A stretch of DNA of 10,376 nucleotides. Origin: Polaromonas sp. Lineage in GTDB: Bacteria; Pseudomonadota; Gammaproteobacteria; Burkholderiales; Burkholderiaceae_C. Positions 1 through 5,854 of the stretch are shown in pieces. The stretch lies in the NCBI GenBank assembly GCA_014376885.1, contig JACMQR010000089.1:1-10376 (forward strand). Reading direction: 5' to 3'. Positions within the stretch are counted from its first letter, which is position 1. Each line of letters opens with the position of its first letter. The position numbers were made by a program, and so were the translations under genes. The notes under the pieces were generated by a model that saw only the letters and a list, made by a program, of their open reading frames with translations, was not told the origin of the DNA and made no database searches.

Positions 1-365
1 AGGCCCTGCAGGCCCGTGACCTGGCCGCGCCGGTTCAGCACTGCCTGGCAGGCCAGGCGCACCCGTTGGCGCCCGGACGGGGTGTCAAGCTGCAGTTCCT
101 CGTCAAAACCGATGCCCTGCCGGCAGCACTGCAGCAGCAGCCCGTCAGCCCGGTCGCGGCAATCCGGCGCGAAGCGGCCTGCCAGCTCACCCAGGGTCAG
201 GGACGCCTGCGGCGCCAGGCCGAGCAGGGCGGCGAATTCAGCCGAGCCGGCGATCGGCTGCGGACGGCGCAGGTCCAGGGTCCAGCTGCCGATGCGCGCA
301 AAGCGCTCGGCCATGGCCAGATGACGGTCGGCCTGCGCGAGGGCCGTTGAGGTGGGGGGAATCAT
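1..365 (-). CDS. PAS-domain signalling protein, N-terminal part (partial at left edge)
   Basis: An open frame reads leftward from an ATG at 365 and is still open at base 1, giving 121 residues of an N-terminus. After about 17 residues the pattern is that of a PAS_3-type sensor domain: ERFARIGSWTLDL (about residues 19-31), an EF..LLGL helix (44-51), a PDCRDRAD stretch (68-75), GFDEELQL (about 87-94), TPSGRQRVRL, and a final strand with a GLQG turn. PAS domains of this kind sense small ligands or redox state and usually precede histidine kinase, GGDEF or EAL modules. The output domain is outside the window, so the function is open. No membrane segment or signal peptide is visible at the N-terminus, which suggests a cytoplasmic sensor. 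The start at 365 has no clear Shine-Dalgarno; an in-frame ATG at 314 just before the PAS core is an alternative. It is divergent from the bactofilin gene. Confidence 0.72.
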   Translation of the reverse strand, partial: MIPPTSTALAQADRHLAMAERFARIGSWTLDLRRPQPIAGSAEFAALLGLAPQASLTLGELAGRFAPDCRDRADGLLLQCCRQGIGFDEELQLDTPSGRQRVRLACQAVLNRRGQVTGLQG

Positions 366-460
366 AGGGTGGCTGGTTTTAAGCGTTTGGCACAGCGCTG
401 CTGCTGCGCAGGGACTGAAAAAGCCATTATCGGTCTGCAGCCCGCAGCCCGGGCAGGCTC

Positions 461-483
461 GTCCGGCTGAAAACGCACCGGAC
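461..483. other. Inverted repeat in the PAS/bactofilin divergent intergenic region
   Basis: Arms GTCCGG (461-466) and CCGGAC (478-483) are perfect complements separated by 11 bases. The repeat sits between two divergent genes (intergenic 366-597), so an operator or a small RNA hairpin is possible. Six-base GC-rich arms arise readily by chance in such DNA, so this is only a candidate. The rest of the gap holds an AT-rich patch (about 501-560), a likely but unproven promoter area. No convincing -35/-10 pair could be assigned. Confidence 0.22.
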
Positions 484-532
484 AAAGTCGCCGCATCGGC
501 TTTTTATGTAAAAAATTAATTCGTTACTCCTG

Positions 533-567
533 TTGCAGAAAGCCGAATTTTTTTGGCGATTTCGCAA
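533..567 (+). other. Imperfect stem-loop upstream of the bactofilin gene
   Basis: TTGC (533-536) can pair with GCAA (564-567), GAAA (538-541) with TTTC (560-563), and GCC (542-544) with GGC (555-557). The bulges are A537 and 558-559, and the loop is a T-rich decamer. It ends 19 bases before the Shine-Dalgarno of the bactofilin gene. It may be a 5' untranslated structure or part of the promoter. There is no family match I can name. Confidence 0.22.
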
Positions 568-597
568 CGTACGATGAGAAATTTACAGGAACAAGCC

Positions 598-1185
598 ATG
601 GCCACCCCGTTTTTTGGCAAGCGCGACAATGAACTCCCAACCTCTGGCGTGCGCCCTGGCACCGGCAGCGGCTATGCCGGTTCCGGGGCGGCGACATCCG
701 GCTCGCCGCATTCGCCGGCGGCCCCTGGCCTGCAGGGCCTGAGCCGGTCGCCAGGCGCCGAGGCCAGTGCCGCGTCATCGTCCTTTCCGCTTCCTGCCGG
801 CAACGGGCAGGAACCGGGCAGCAAGCTGACCGTCGGCCCGAATATCAAGCTCAAGGGCGTCGAGATCACCGATTGCGACACGCTGGTGGTCGAGGGCATG
901 GTCGAGGCGACGATGAACTCGCGCGTCATCCAGATTGCCGAGCAGGGCGCTTTCAAGGGATCGGCCGAAATCGAGATTGCCGAAATTCGCGGCGAGTTCA
1001 GCGGCAGCCTGACGGTTCGCCAGAAGCTCGTCATCTATGCCACCGGCAAGGTCACCGGCACCATTCGCTATGGCAAGCTGGTGGTGGAAGAAGGCGGGCA
1101 GCTGTCGGGCGATATCGTCTCCGGCACCCAGGGCGCCAGCAGCAAGCCGGGGGCGATGGCCAAACCCGGGCTGCAGGCGGCCTGA
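598..1185 (+). CDS. Bactofilin (polymer-forming cytoskeletal protein, DUF583)
   Basis: This 195-residue protein has the bactofilin fold signature. A disordered Gly/Ser/Pro/Ala-rich N-terminal arm (about 1-74) is followed by a right-handed beta-helix core (about 75-177) of short repeats rich in hydrophobic, Gly and Thr/Val positions. Examples are KLTVGPNIKLKGVEI, LVVEGMVEATMNS, GAFKGSAEIEIAEIRGEFSG, KVTGTIRYGKLVVEEGGQLSGDI. A short Pro/Ala tail closes it. Bactofilins polymerise without nucleotide and organise peptidoglycan enzymes, stalks or cell shape; which job applies here cannot be read from the sequence. The ATG at 598 was chosen because AGGA (587-590) lies seven bases upstream. A TTG at 553 and an ATG at 574 in the same frame lack ribosome sites. 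Many bactofilins neighbour an M23 peptidase, but none is present here, so it is a stand-alone gene divergent from the PAS gene. Confidence 0.93.
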   Translation: MATPFFGKRDNELPTSGVRPGTGSGYAGSGAATSGSPHSPAAPGLQGLSRSPGAEASAASSSFPLPAGNGQEPGSKLTVGPNIKLKGVEITDCDTLVVEGMVEATMNSRVIQIAEQGAFKGSAEIEIAEIRGEFSGSLTVRQKLVIYATGKVTGTIRYGKLVVEEGGQLSGDIVSGTQGASSKPGAMAKPGLQAA

Positions 1186-1200
1186 CTGAAAAATTCAGTC
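1184..1200 (+). terminator. Short hairpin overlapping the bactofilin stop codon
   Basis: GACTGAA (1184-1190), an AAA loop and TTCAGTC (1194-1200) form a perfect 7-bp stem whose first bases are the last two bases of the TGA stop. It lies between convergent genes, where a terminator is expected. However, the stem is AT-rich and no T-tract follows, so it may be a weak terminator, a 3' mRNA-stabilising hairpin or chance. Confidence 0.3.
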
Positions 1201-1237
1201 AATCCATGCTCTGGCGCTTGTCCAGGCTGATTTTCAA

Positions 1238-1254
1238 GCTATTCAATCAATAGC
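1238..1254. repeat. Dispersed 17-nt palindrome-like repeat, copy 1
   Basis: GCTATT, a 5-nt spacer (CAATC) and AATAGC form a 6-bp inverted repeat in the gap between the convergent bactofilin and lrgB genes. The same framework recurs at 4677-4693 and 10356-10372. On this strand copy 1 extends as AGCTATTCAATCAATAGCAG, which closely matches the reverse complement of copy 3. The preceding GCGCTTGTCCAG-like bases may belong to the same element. I associate such short elements with Comamonadaceae intergenic regions. Confidence 0.5.
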
Positions 1255-1270
1255 AGCCGGCAAGTCGCTG

Positions 1271-1996
1271 TCACAACCAGCGGAACACCAGGGGAATCAG
1301 CAGCGAAGCCAGCACCACCTGCAGGCCCAGCGCCAGTCCGGCATAGGCCCCAGCGTCCGCATCGACCTGCATGGCCCGGGCCGCACCGATGCCATGCGCT
1401 GCCGTTCCCAGCGCAAAGCCGCGAGCGGCCCAGCCGGCGCTGTCGGTCGGAATGCGCAGGGCGGCGAACAGGTACTTGCCGCACAAGGCGCCCACCAGCC
1501 CGGTTAGCACGGCAAACACCGCCGCCAGGGCCGGAATGCCGCCAATCTGCTCGGCAATGCCCATGGCCACCGGCGCGGTGACCGATTTGGGAACCAGCGA
1601 AAGAATCAGTTCCGGCGGCAGGCCCAGCAGCCGGCCCAGCAGCAGGGATGAAGCGGCCGCCACTGCGCCACCGGCCAGCGCGGCCATCAGCAGGCGGCGC
1701 CAGCGCTGGCGCAATTCGGCCCGGCGCAGCCACAGCGGCCAGCCCAGCGCGACCACCGCCGGCCCAAGCAAAAAATGGATGAACTGCGCGCCGGCGAAAT
1801 AGGCGGGATAGGGCACACCGGTGGCCAGCAGCCCGCCGGCCAGAACCACCACCGACCATAGCACCGGGTTGGCCCAGGGCGCTTGTGCGGCCCGCAGGTA
1901 GGCGCTGTGGGCCAGCACATAGACCAGCAAAGTCGCTGACAGGCCGAACAGCGGCGTGGCCGCCAGGTACACCCAGAGCTGGACCACTTCAGACAT
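1271..1996 (-). CDS. lrgB: LrgB/CidB-family membrane protein, putative organic-acid carrier subunit
   Basis: This 241-residue polytopic membrane protein carries the family's hallmark motifs: GAQFIHFLLGPA (residues 69-80), PKSVTAPVAM (136-145) and ARGFALGTAAHGIGAARA (191-208), within several hydrophobic helices. LrgB partners LrgA. The pair was first described as murein hydrolase/cell-death regulators, but Bacillus PftAB and S. mutans LrgAB move pyruvate, and plant PLGG1 (an LrgA-LrgB fusion) moves glycolate/glycerate. It follows lrgA with an 8-nt overlap and glcD further upstream, which argues for 2-hydroxyacid or 2-oxoacid transport (inference). Start: AAAGG (2003-2007) touches an ATG at 2002 but lies six bases from the ATG at 1996, so 1996 is preferred. 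The ribosome site lies inside the lrgA coding region, suggesting translational coupling. Confidence 0.92.
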   Translation of the reverse strand: MSEVVQLWVYLAATPLFGLSATLLVYVLAHSAYLRAAQAPWANPVLWSVVVLAGGLLATGVPYPAYFAGAQFIHFLLGPAVVALGWPLWLRRAELRQRWRRLLMAALAGGAVAAASSLLLGRLLGLPPELILSLVPKSVTAPVAMGIAEQIGGIPALAAVFAVLTGLVGALCGKYLFAALRIPTDSAGWAARGFALGTAAHGIGAARAMQVDADAGAYAGLALGLQVVLASLLIPLVFRWL

Positions 1997-2378
1997 CGGC
2001 ATCCTTTGCCGGCGGCCCGGGCGGCGCGCCCTGGCTGCCGCGGTCGTCCCGCAGCAGGTGCAGCGCCAGCACGGTCACGCCCAAGCCGGCCAGGGTCGAC
2101 AGCACCACCACGACCAGCATTCGCACGCCATACTGGCTGACCAGGGACAGGTGCGTCATCACACCGACGCCCACCGGTACAAACAGCAAAGACAGGTGCG
2201 ACAGCAAAAATTGCGCGGTTTCGGACACCGGCTTTTGCACCGCCGGCCAGCGCAATGCCAGCACCAGCAGCACCATGCCGATCACCGGGCCGGGCAAGGG
2301 CAGGCGCAGGCCCCGGGCGAGCAACTCGCCGACCGACTGGAAAACCAGCAGCCAGACCAGTCCGCGCAGGGCATTCAT
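1989..2378 (-). CDS. lrgA: LrgA/CidA-family membrane protein
   Basis: This 129-residue small membrane protein of the CidA/LrgA family has four predicted hydrophobic helices and the typical sequence GLRLPLPGPVIGMVLLVLAL (about residues 23-42), followed by LLSHLSLLFVPVGVGVM (58-74). The tail (about 110-129) is hydrophilic and rich in Gly, Pro and Asp. It forms the small subunit of the LrgAB system in the inner membrane. The ATG at 2378 has AAAGG (2385-2389) six bases upstream. It lies 50 nt after the glcD stop and overlaps lrgB by 8 nt, as expected for an operon glcD-lrgA-lrgB. The LysR-type lrg/cid regulator or LytSR two-component system that often adjoins these genes is not here. The holin-like name is historical; the context favours a carrier role. 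Confidence 0.9.
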   Translation of the reverse strand: MNALRGLVWLLVFQSVGELLARGLRLPLPGPVIGMVLLVLALRWPAVQKPVSETAQFLLSHLSLLFVPVGVGVMTHLSLVSQYGVRMLVVVVLSTLAGLGVTVLALHLLRDDRGSQGAPPGPPAKDADV

Positions 2379-2428
2379 TCAGCGCCTTTCGTCGAGGCCA
2401 GGCGCTGGCCGCCAGCGCGCAGCCGTGC

Positions 2429-3931
2429 TCAAAAGCGCGGCAGGTCCGGGTGGGAGATCTTGCCGCCGCGCACCAGCATCTTTCCGTACTCGGCGCAGCG
2501 GTTGAGCGTTGGAATCACCTTGCCGGGGTTGAGCAGGCCTTTGGCGTCAAACGCCCGCTTGACGCCGAACATTTGCTCGTTTTCGGCAGCCGAAAACTGC
2601 ACGCACATCGAGTTGAGCTTTTCCACGCCCACGCCATGCTCGCCGGTCACCGTGCCGCCCATGGCCACGCTGGTCTCCAGGATCTCGGCACCAAACAGCT
2701 CGCAGCGGTGCAGCTGGTCGGCATCGTTTGCGTCAAACAAGATGAGCGGATGCAGGTTGCCGTCGCCGGCGTGAAACACATTGGCGCAGCGCAGGCCGTA
2801 CTTGATTTCCATGTCGGCAATCGCCAGCAGGATGTCGGCCAGGCGCTTGCGCGGAATCGTCGAGGCCATGCACATGTAGTCGGGGCTGATGCGGCCGGAC
2901 GCCGGAAAGGCATTCTTGCGCCCGCTCCAAAAGCGCAGCCGCTCGGCTTCGTTCTGGCTCACGGTGATCGCCGTGGCGCCGTAGCGCGCCAGCACCGCGC
3001 TCATGCGGCCGATTTCTTCCTCGACCTCTTCCGGCGTGCCGTCGCTTTCGCACAGCAAAATCGCCGCCGCGCTCAGGTCGTAACCGGCGTGAACAAAATC
3101 TTCGACCGCCGCCGTCATCGGCTTGTCCATCATTTCCAGGCCGGCCGGAATGATGCCAGCGGCAATCACGCCGGCCACCGCGTCACCGGCCTTGCGCAGG
3201 TCGTTAAAGCTGGCCATGATGCAGCGCGCCAGCTGTGGCTTGGGAATCAGCCGAACGGTGACTTCGGTGGTCACGGCGAGCATGCCTTCGCTGCCAATGA
3301 CCACGGCCAGCAGGTCGTAGCCGGCCGTGTCCAGTGCGTCGCTGCCGAACTCGACCTCATCGCCCTCGACGGTGAAGCCCCTAACCTTGAGCACGTTGTG
3401 CACCGTCAGGCCGTATTTCAGGCAGTGCACGCCGCCCGAGTTCTCGGCCACGTTGCCGCCGATGGTGCAGGCAATCTGGCTCGACGGGTCGGGCGCATAG
3501 TACAGGCCGTGCGGCGCGGCGGCTTCGGAAATCGCCAGGTTGCGCACCCCGCCCTGGACCACGGCGGTGCGGCTGGCCGGGTCCATCTTTAAAATTTTGT
3601 TGAACTTGGCCAGCGACAGCGTCACGCCCAGCCGGTGCGGCATGGCCCCGCCCGACAGGCCAGTGCCCGCGCCGCGCGCCACCACCGGCACATCGAGCGC
3701 GTAGCAAGCCTTGAGCACCGCCTGCACTTCGGCATAGGTTTCGGGCAGTGCCACCACCAGCGGTCGCTCGCGGTAGGCGGTCAGGCCGTCGCATTCGTAG
3801 GGCGTGGTGTCTTCGCGGTTCCAGAGCAGCGCATGCCGGGGCAGCACGGCTTGGAGGGCGTCAACGACCTGCGCCTGCCGCTCGGCGCGTTCGATGGCGG
3901 AAATCTGTTGCGATGAGGCCGGTGCGTTCAT
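2429..3931 (-). CDS. glcD: FAD-binding 2-hydroxyacid dehydrogenase (glycolate oxidase subunit GlcD / D-lactate dehydrogenase type)
   Basis: This 500-residue flavoprotein has an N-terminal FAD_binding_4 (PCMH) domain (about 55-230) and a C-terminal FAD-oxidase domain (about 235-475). Visible landmarks are VPVVARGAGTGLSGGAMP (81-98), DPSSQIACTIGGNVAENSGG (148-167) with KYGLTVHNV following, GSEGMLAV (213-220), the HAGDGNLHP motif (387-395) and GTVTGEHGVGVEK (426-438). These histidine and acidic motifs are typical of GlcD and related D-lactate or D-2-hydroxyglutarate dehydrogenases, which oxidise 2-hydroxyacids to 2-oxoacids and pass electrons to the respiratory chain. E. coli GlcD works with GlcE and GlcF, but neither is adjacent here, so a single-subunit D-lactate/glycolate dehydrogenase is the main alternative. 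The ATG at 3931 has AGGAAG seven bases upstream. It is the first gene of a unit with lrgA and lrgB. Confidence 0.9.
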   Translation of the reverse strand: MNAPASSQQISAIERAERQAQVVDALQAVLPRHALLWNREDTTPYECDGLTAYRERPLVVALPETYAEVQAVLKACYALDVPVVARGAGTGLSGGAMPHRLGVTLSLAKFNKILKMDPASRTAVVQGGVRNLAISEAAAPHGLYYAPDPSSQIACTIGGNVAENSGGVHCLKYGLTVHNVLKVRGFTVEGDEVEFGSDALDTAGYDLLAVVIGSEGMLAVTTEVTVRLIPKPQLARCIMASFNDLRKAGDAVAGVIAAGIIPAGLEMMDKPMTAAVEDFVHAGYDLSAAAILLCESDGTPEEVEEEIGRMSAVLARYGATAITVSQNEAERLRFWSGRKNAFPASGRISPDYMCMASTIPRKRLADILLAIADMEIKYGLRCANVFHAGDGNLHPLILFDANDADQLHRCELFGAEILETSVAMGGTVTGEHGVGVEKLNSMCVQFSAAENEQMFGVKRAFDAKGLLNPGKVIPTLNRCAEYGKMLVRGGKISHPDLPRF

Positions 3932-4107
3932 GGTGAGTCTTCCTGATTGAAGTGAGACTTTAGTCCAAATGGCCTGTGGCCGGGGGTGAAGATTTCTAAA
4001 GCCGGGTGTGAAATCCACGGCCCGGGCTGGTTTGCCTGCCAGCGCATCAGGCTCCGCACCGGGGAAGGTGTCAAAATAACTTTTCGATTGACGCACAGGA
4101 CATCGCC

Positions 4108-4674
4108 ATGGGACAAGCCGCACCTAAAACTTTTTTTACCGCTGCCGACTATCTGGCCTGGGAGCCCGCACAGCTAGATCGCCATGAATATATCGACGGC
4201 GAAGCGTTTGCCATGGCGGGTGCCGAAGACCGGCATGTGACGGTGTCCATGAACCTGGCTTTTGCCCTGCGCCAGCACCTCGCTGGCAGCCCGTGCCGGA
4301 CCTACATGAGCGACATGCGGCTGCATGTCTCTGCTGCCAACAGCTATTTTTACCCCGACGTGCTGGTGACCTGCAGTGCGCTCGACCTGGCGAGTCCCAT
4401 GGTCAAGACCGAACCCAAGCTGATTGCCGAAGTGCTGTCGCCCAGCACCGCCGCCTATGACCGGGGGCTGAAATTCAGCCATTACCGCAGCATTGCCAGC
4501 CTGGAAGAATTTGTGCTGATCGACCTGGACACGCGCAGCACCGACTGCTATCGCAAAGGCGCTGATGGCTTGTGGGTATTGCATCCGTTTGTACGCGGCG
4601 CAACGGTGGTGCTGGCAAGCGCGGCGCTGGAGTTGAGCGCAGCGCAGTTGTTCGCTGAAGTGCCGGAAGTTTGA
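4108..4674 (+). CDS. Uma2-family (DUF820) PD-(D/E)XK endonuclease-like protein
   Basis: This 188-residue protein matches the Uma2 pattern from end to end: HEYIDGEAFAMAGA (26-39), H43 and the following NLAFALRQHL, CRTYMSDMRLHV (63-74), YFYPDVLVTC (80-89), LIAEVLSPSTAAYDRGLKF (105-123) and a final VLID strand. D84, E108 and K122 sit where the restriction-like nuclease core expects its catalytic residues, with E27 as a further candidate, so the active site appears intact. Uma2 proteins are very numerous in cyanobacteria and scattered in proteobacteria; their biological role is not settled. No toxin, antitoxin, methylase or transposase partner is next to it. The ATG at 4108 has AGGA (4097-4100) seven bases upstream. 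It is divergent from glcD (176-nt gap) and convergent with the LysR gene. Confidence 0.88.
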   Translation: MGQAAPKTFFTAADYLAWEPAQLDRHEYIDGEAFAMAGAEDRHVTVSMNLAFALRQHLAGSPCRTYMSDMRLHVSAANSYFYPDVLVTCSALDLASPMVKTEPKLIAEVLSPSTAAYDRGLKFSHYRSIASLEEFVLIDLDTRSTDCYRKGADGLWVLHPFVRGATVVLASAALELSAAQLFAEVPEV

Positions 4675-4676
4675 TT

Positions 4677-4693
4677 GCTATTTCACCCATAGC
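4677..4693. repeat. Dispersed 17-nt palindrome-like repeat, copy 2
   Basis: GCTAT, a 7-nt spacer and ATAGC, overall the same 17-base length as copies 1 and 3, lie two bases after the Uma2 stop in the 61-nt gap before the convergent LysR gene. The surrounding ATTGCTATTT and CATAGCTGTTC look like the Comamonadaceae intergenic elements I recall. This copy is the most diverged of the three. Confidence 0.42.
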
Positions 4694-4735
4694 TGTTCAT
4701 ATCCGCGCCCCATGCACAAAAGTCCTACTTGGTGC

Positions 4736-5635
4736 TCACACCAGGCTTTTGCGCAGCCAGTCGGCAAAGGCCGCGCATTCCCAGCGGTCCAGGGTGCCGG
4801 TACGCCAGCACAGGTAGTGGGCATGCGGGCTGGGTACCTTGCGGCTGAAGGTTTCGTTGGCGTTCAGCCGCACCAGTGAGCCGTTTTCCAGCCAGGGCGC
4901 GCCCAGCTTGAGGCGCACCAGCGCAATGCCCATGCCGGCGGCGGCGCAGTCGCACAGCAGGCCGATGTCGTTGAACTGGGAGCCTTCAATCGGCTCGGGC
5001 CAGTCCAGCTGGTTGGCAGCAAACCAGGTGCGCCATGGCTCCAGCGGCGAGCGCAGCAGGCTTTCGCCCAGCATGTCTTCGGCTGTATCAAATGGCCCGT
5101 GCTCCCGTAGGAAGGCGGGCGAGGCCAGCGGCGTGACCTCGTCGGTCATCAGGCAGACATGCTCCAGGTCGGCATAGCGGCCAGTGCCAAAGCGCACCAC
5201 CAGGTCCGAATCCTCGGCCACCACGTCGAGCAGCGGAATCGACACCTGCAGCGTCAGGTCGATCTCGGGATAGGCCTCGGTGAACTGGCGCAGGCGCGGA
5301 ATCAGCATCGAGCGGGCAAAGGTCGGCGTGACCGCCAGGCGCAGCTTGCGCTTGCCCGGCGTGCTGCTCTGGCCGGCCGTGCCGGGAAATTTTTGCAGGG
5401 TCGCCAGACCTTCACGCACATGCGCCAGGTATTCGCTGCCTTCGGTGGTCAGTGAAAAATCGGCCCGGCCAAACAATTTGGTGCCGATGATCTGCTCCAA
5501 CTGCTTGACCCGGTGACTGACCGCGCTGGGTGTGACGCACAGCTCCTCGGCCGACTGCGTCACGCTGCGCAGCCGCGCCAGGGCTTCAAAGGTCAGCAGG
5601 CACTGGATCGGCGGGATGCGAGCTGTGGGCGTCAT
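4736..5635 (-). CDS. LysR-type transcriptional regulator, GcvA-like
   Basis: This 299-residue LysR regulator has an N-terminal winged helix-turn-helix (about 8-66) reading IPPIQCLLTFEALARLRSVT, then AEELCVTPSAVSHRVKQLE and LFGRADFSLTTEGSEYL. A short linker leads to the effector-binding domain (from KLRLAVTPTFARSML, about 97-111, to the end). The IPP..LLTFEA opening and the SAVSHRVKQLE helix place it near GcvA/AmpR-type members. The DNA target and effector cannot be read from the sequence. It is downstream of, and co-directional with, purU but 219 nt away, so it is probably separately transcribed. Start: the ATG at 5635 fits family alignments (MTPTARIPP), but in-frame ATGs at 5650 and 5668 exist and none has a strong Shine-Dalgarno. 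A TGGTG/CACCA hairpin spans its stop codon. Confidence 0.9.
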   Translation of the reverse strand: MTPTARIPPIQCLLTFEALARLRSVTQSAEELCVTPSAVSHRVKQLEQIIGTKLFGRADFSLTTEGSEYLAHVREGLATLQKFPGTAGQSSTPGKRKLRLAVTPTFARSMLIPRLRQFTEAYPEIDLTLQVSIPLLDVVAEDSDLVVRFGTGRYADLEHVCLMTDEVTPLASPAFLREHGPFDTAEDMLGESLLRSPLEPWRTWFAANQLDWPEPIEGSQFNDIGLLCDCAAAGMGIALVRLKLGAPWLENGSLVRLNANETFSRKVPSPHAHYLCWRTGTLDRWECAAFADWLRKSLV

Positions 5636-5702
5636 TCTTGAAAGAATCATTCCCGCAGGATAAATCATGGAGTGGCCAACTCATATCTTTTGCCAGCAGA
5701 AG

Positions 5703-5820
5703 CTGCGGGACTGGCTTGGCCAGACCGCAGGCGCCGGGCTGCGAGACGCAGCCCTTCTGAATGCCGTCCCAACCTGCACCGCAGGTTCGGAGCCGCGGCA
5801 CACAGCCCCCTCGGGGGGGC
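5703..5820. other. Cluster of four tandem hairpins between purU and the LysR gene
   Basis: Four strong inverted repeats follow one another. First, 5703-5730 has CTGCGG/CCGCAG outer arms and CTGGC/GCCAG inner arms around a TTG loop. Second, 5736-5754 has GGGCTGCG/CGCAGCCC around AGA. Third, 5771-5787 has AACCTGC/GCAGGTT around ACC. Fourth, 5805-5820 has GCCCCC/GGGGGC around a 4-nt loop. The fourth lies 35 bases past the purU stop and could terminate purU, but no T-tract follows on the minus strand. Together they could be a structured 3' UTR, a small RNA or a REP-like repeat. No known RNA family is recognised. Confidence 0.5.
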
Positions 5821-5854
5821 AGGGAGCTTGCGCGTTGTGAGCGACCGTGGTGGC

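Noticed and set aside
553..597. N-terminal extension of the bactofilin gene from TTG at 553 or ATG at 574
   Set aside because: No ribosome site precedes either, and the extension overlaps the leader stem-loop. The ATG at 598 has AGGA at the right distance.
2255..3592. A 445-codon open frame on the plus strand, antisense to glcD
   Set aside because: It is rich in Arg/His/Ala/Gln with no domain pattern, as expected from the opposite strand of a GC-rich gene. The glcD frame has full family motifs.
4069..4074. A TTGACA hexamer (minus strand) upstream of glcD as a -35 box
   Set aside because: The hexamer is perfect, but no acceptable -10 box is found 16-19 bases downstream of it, so a promoter is not called.
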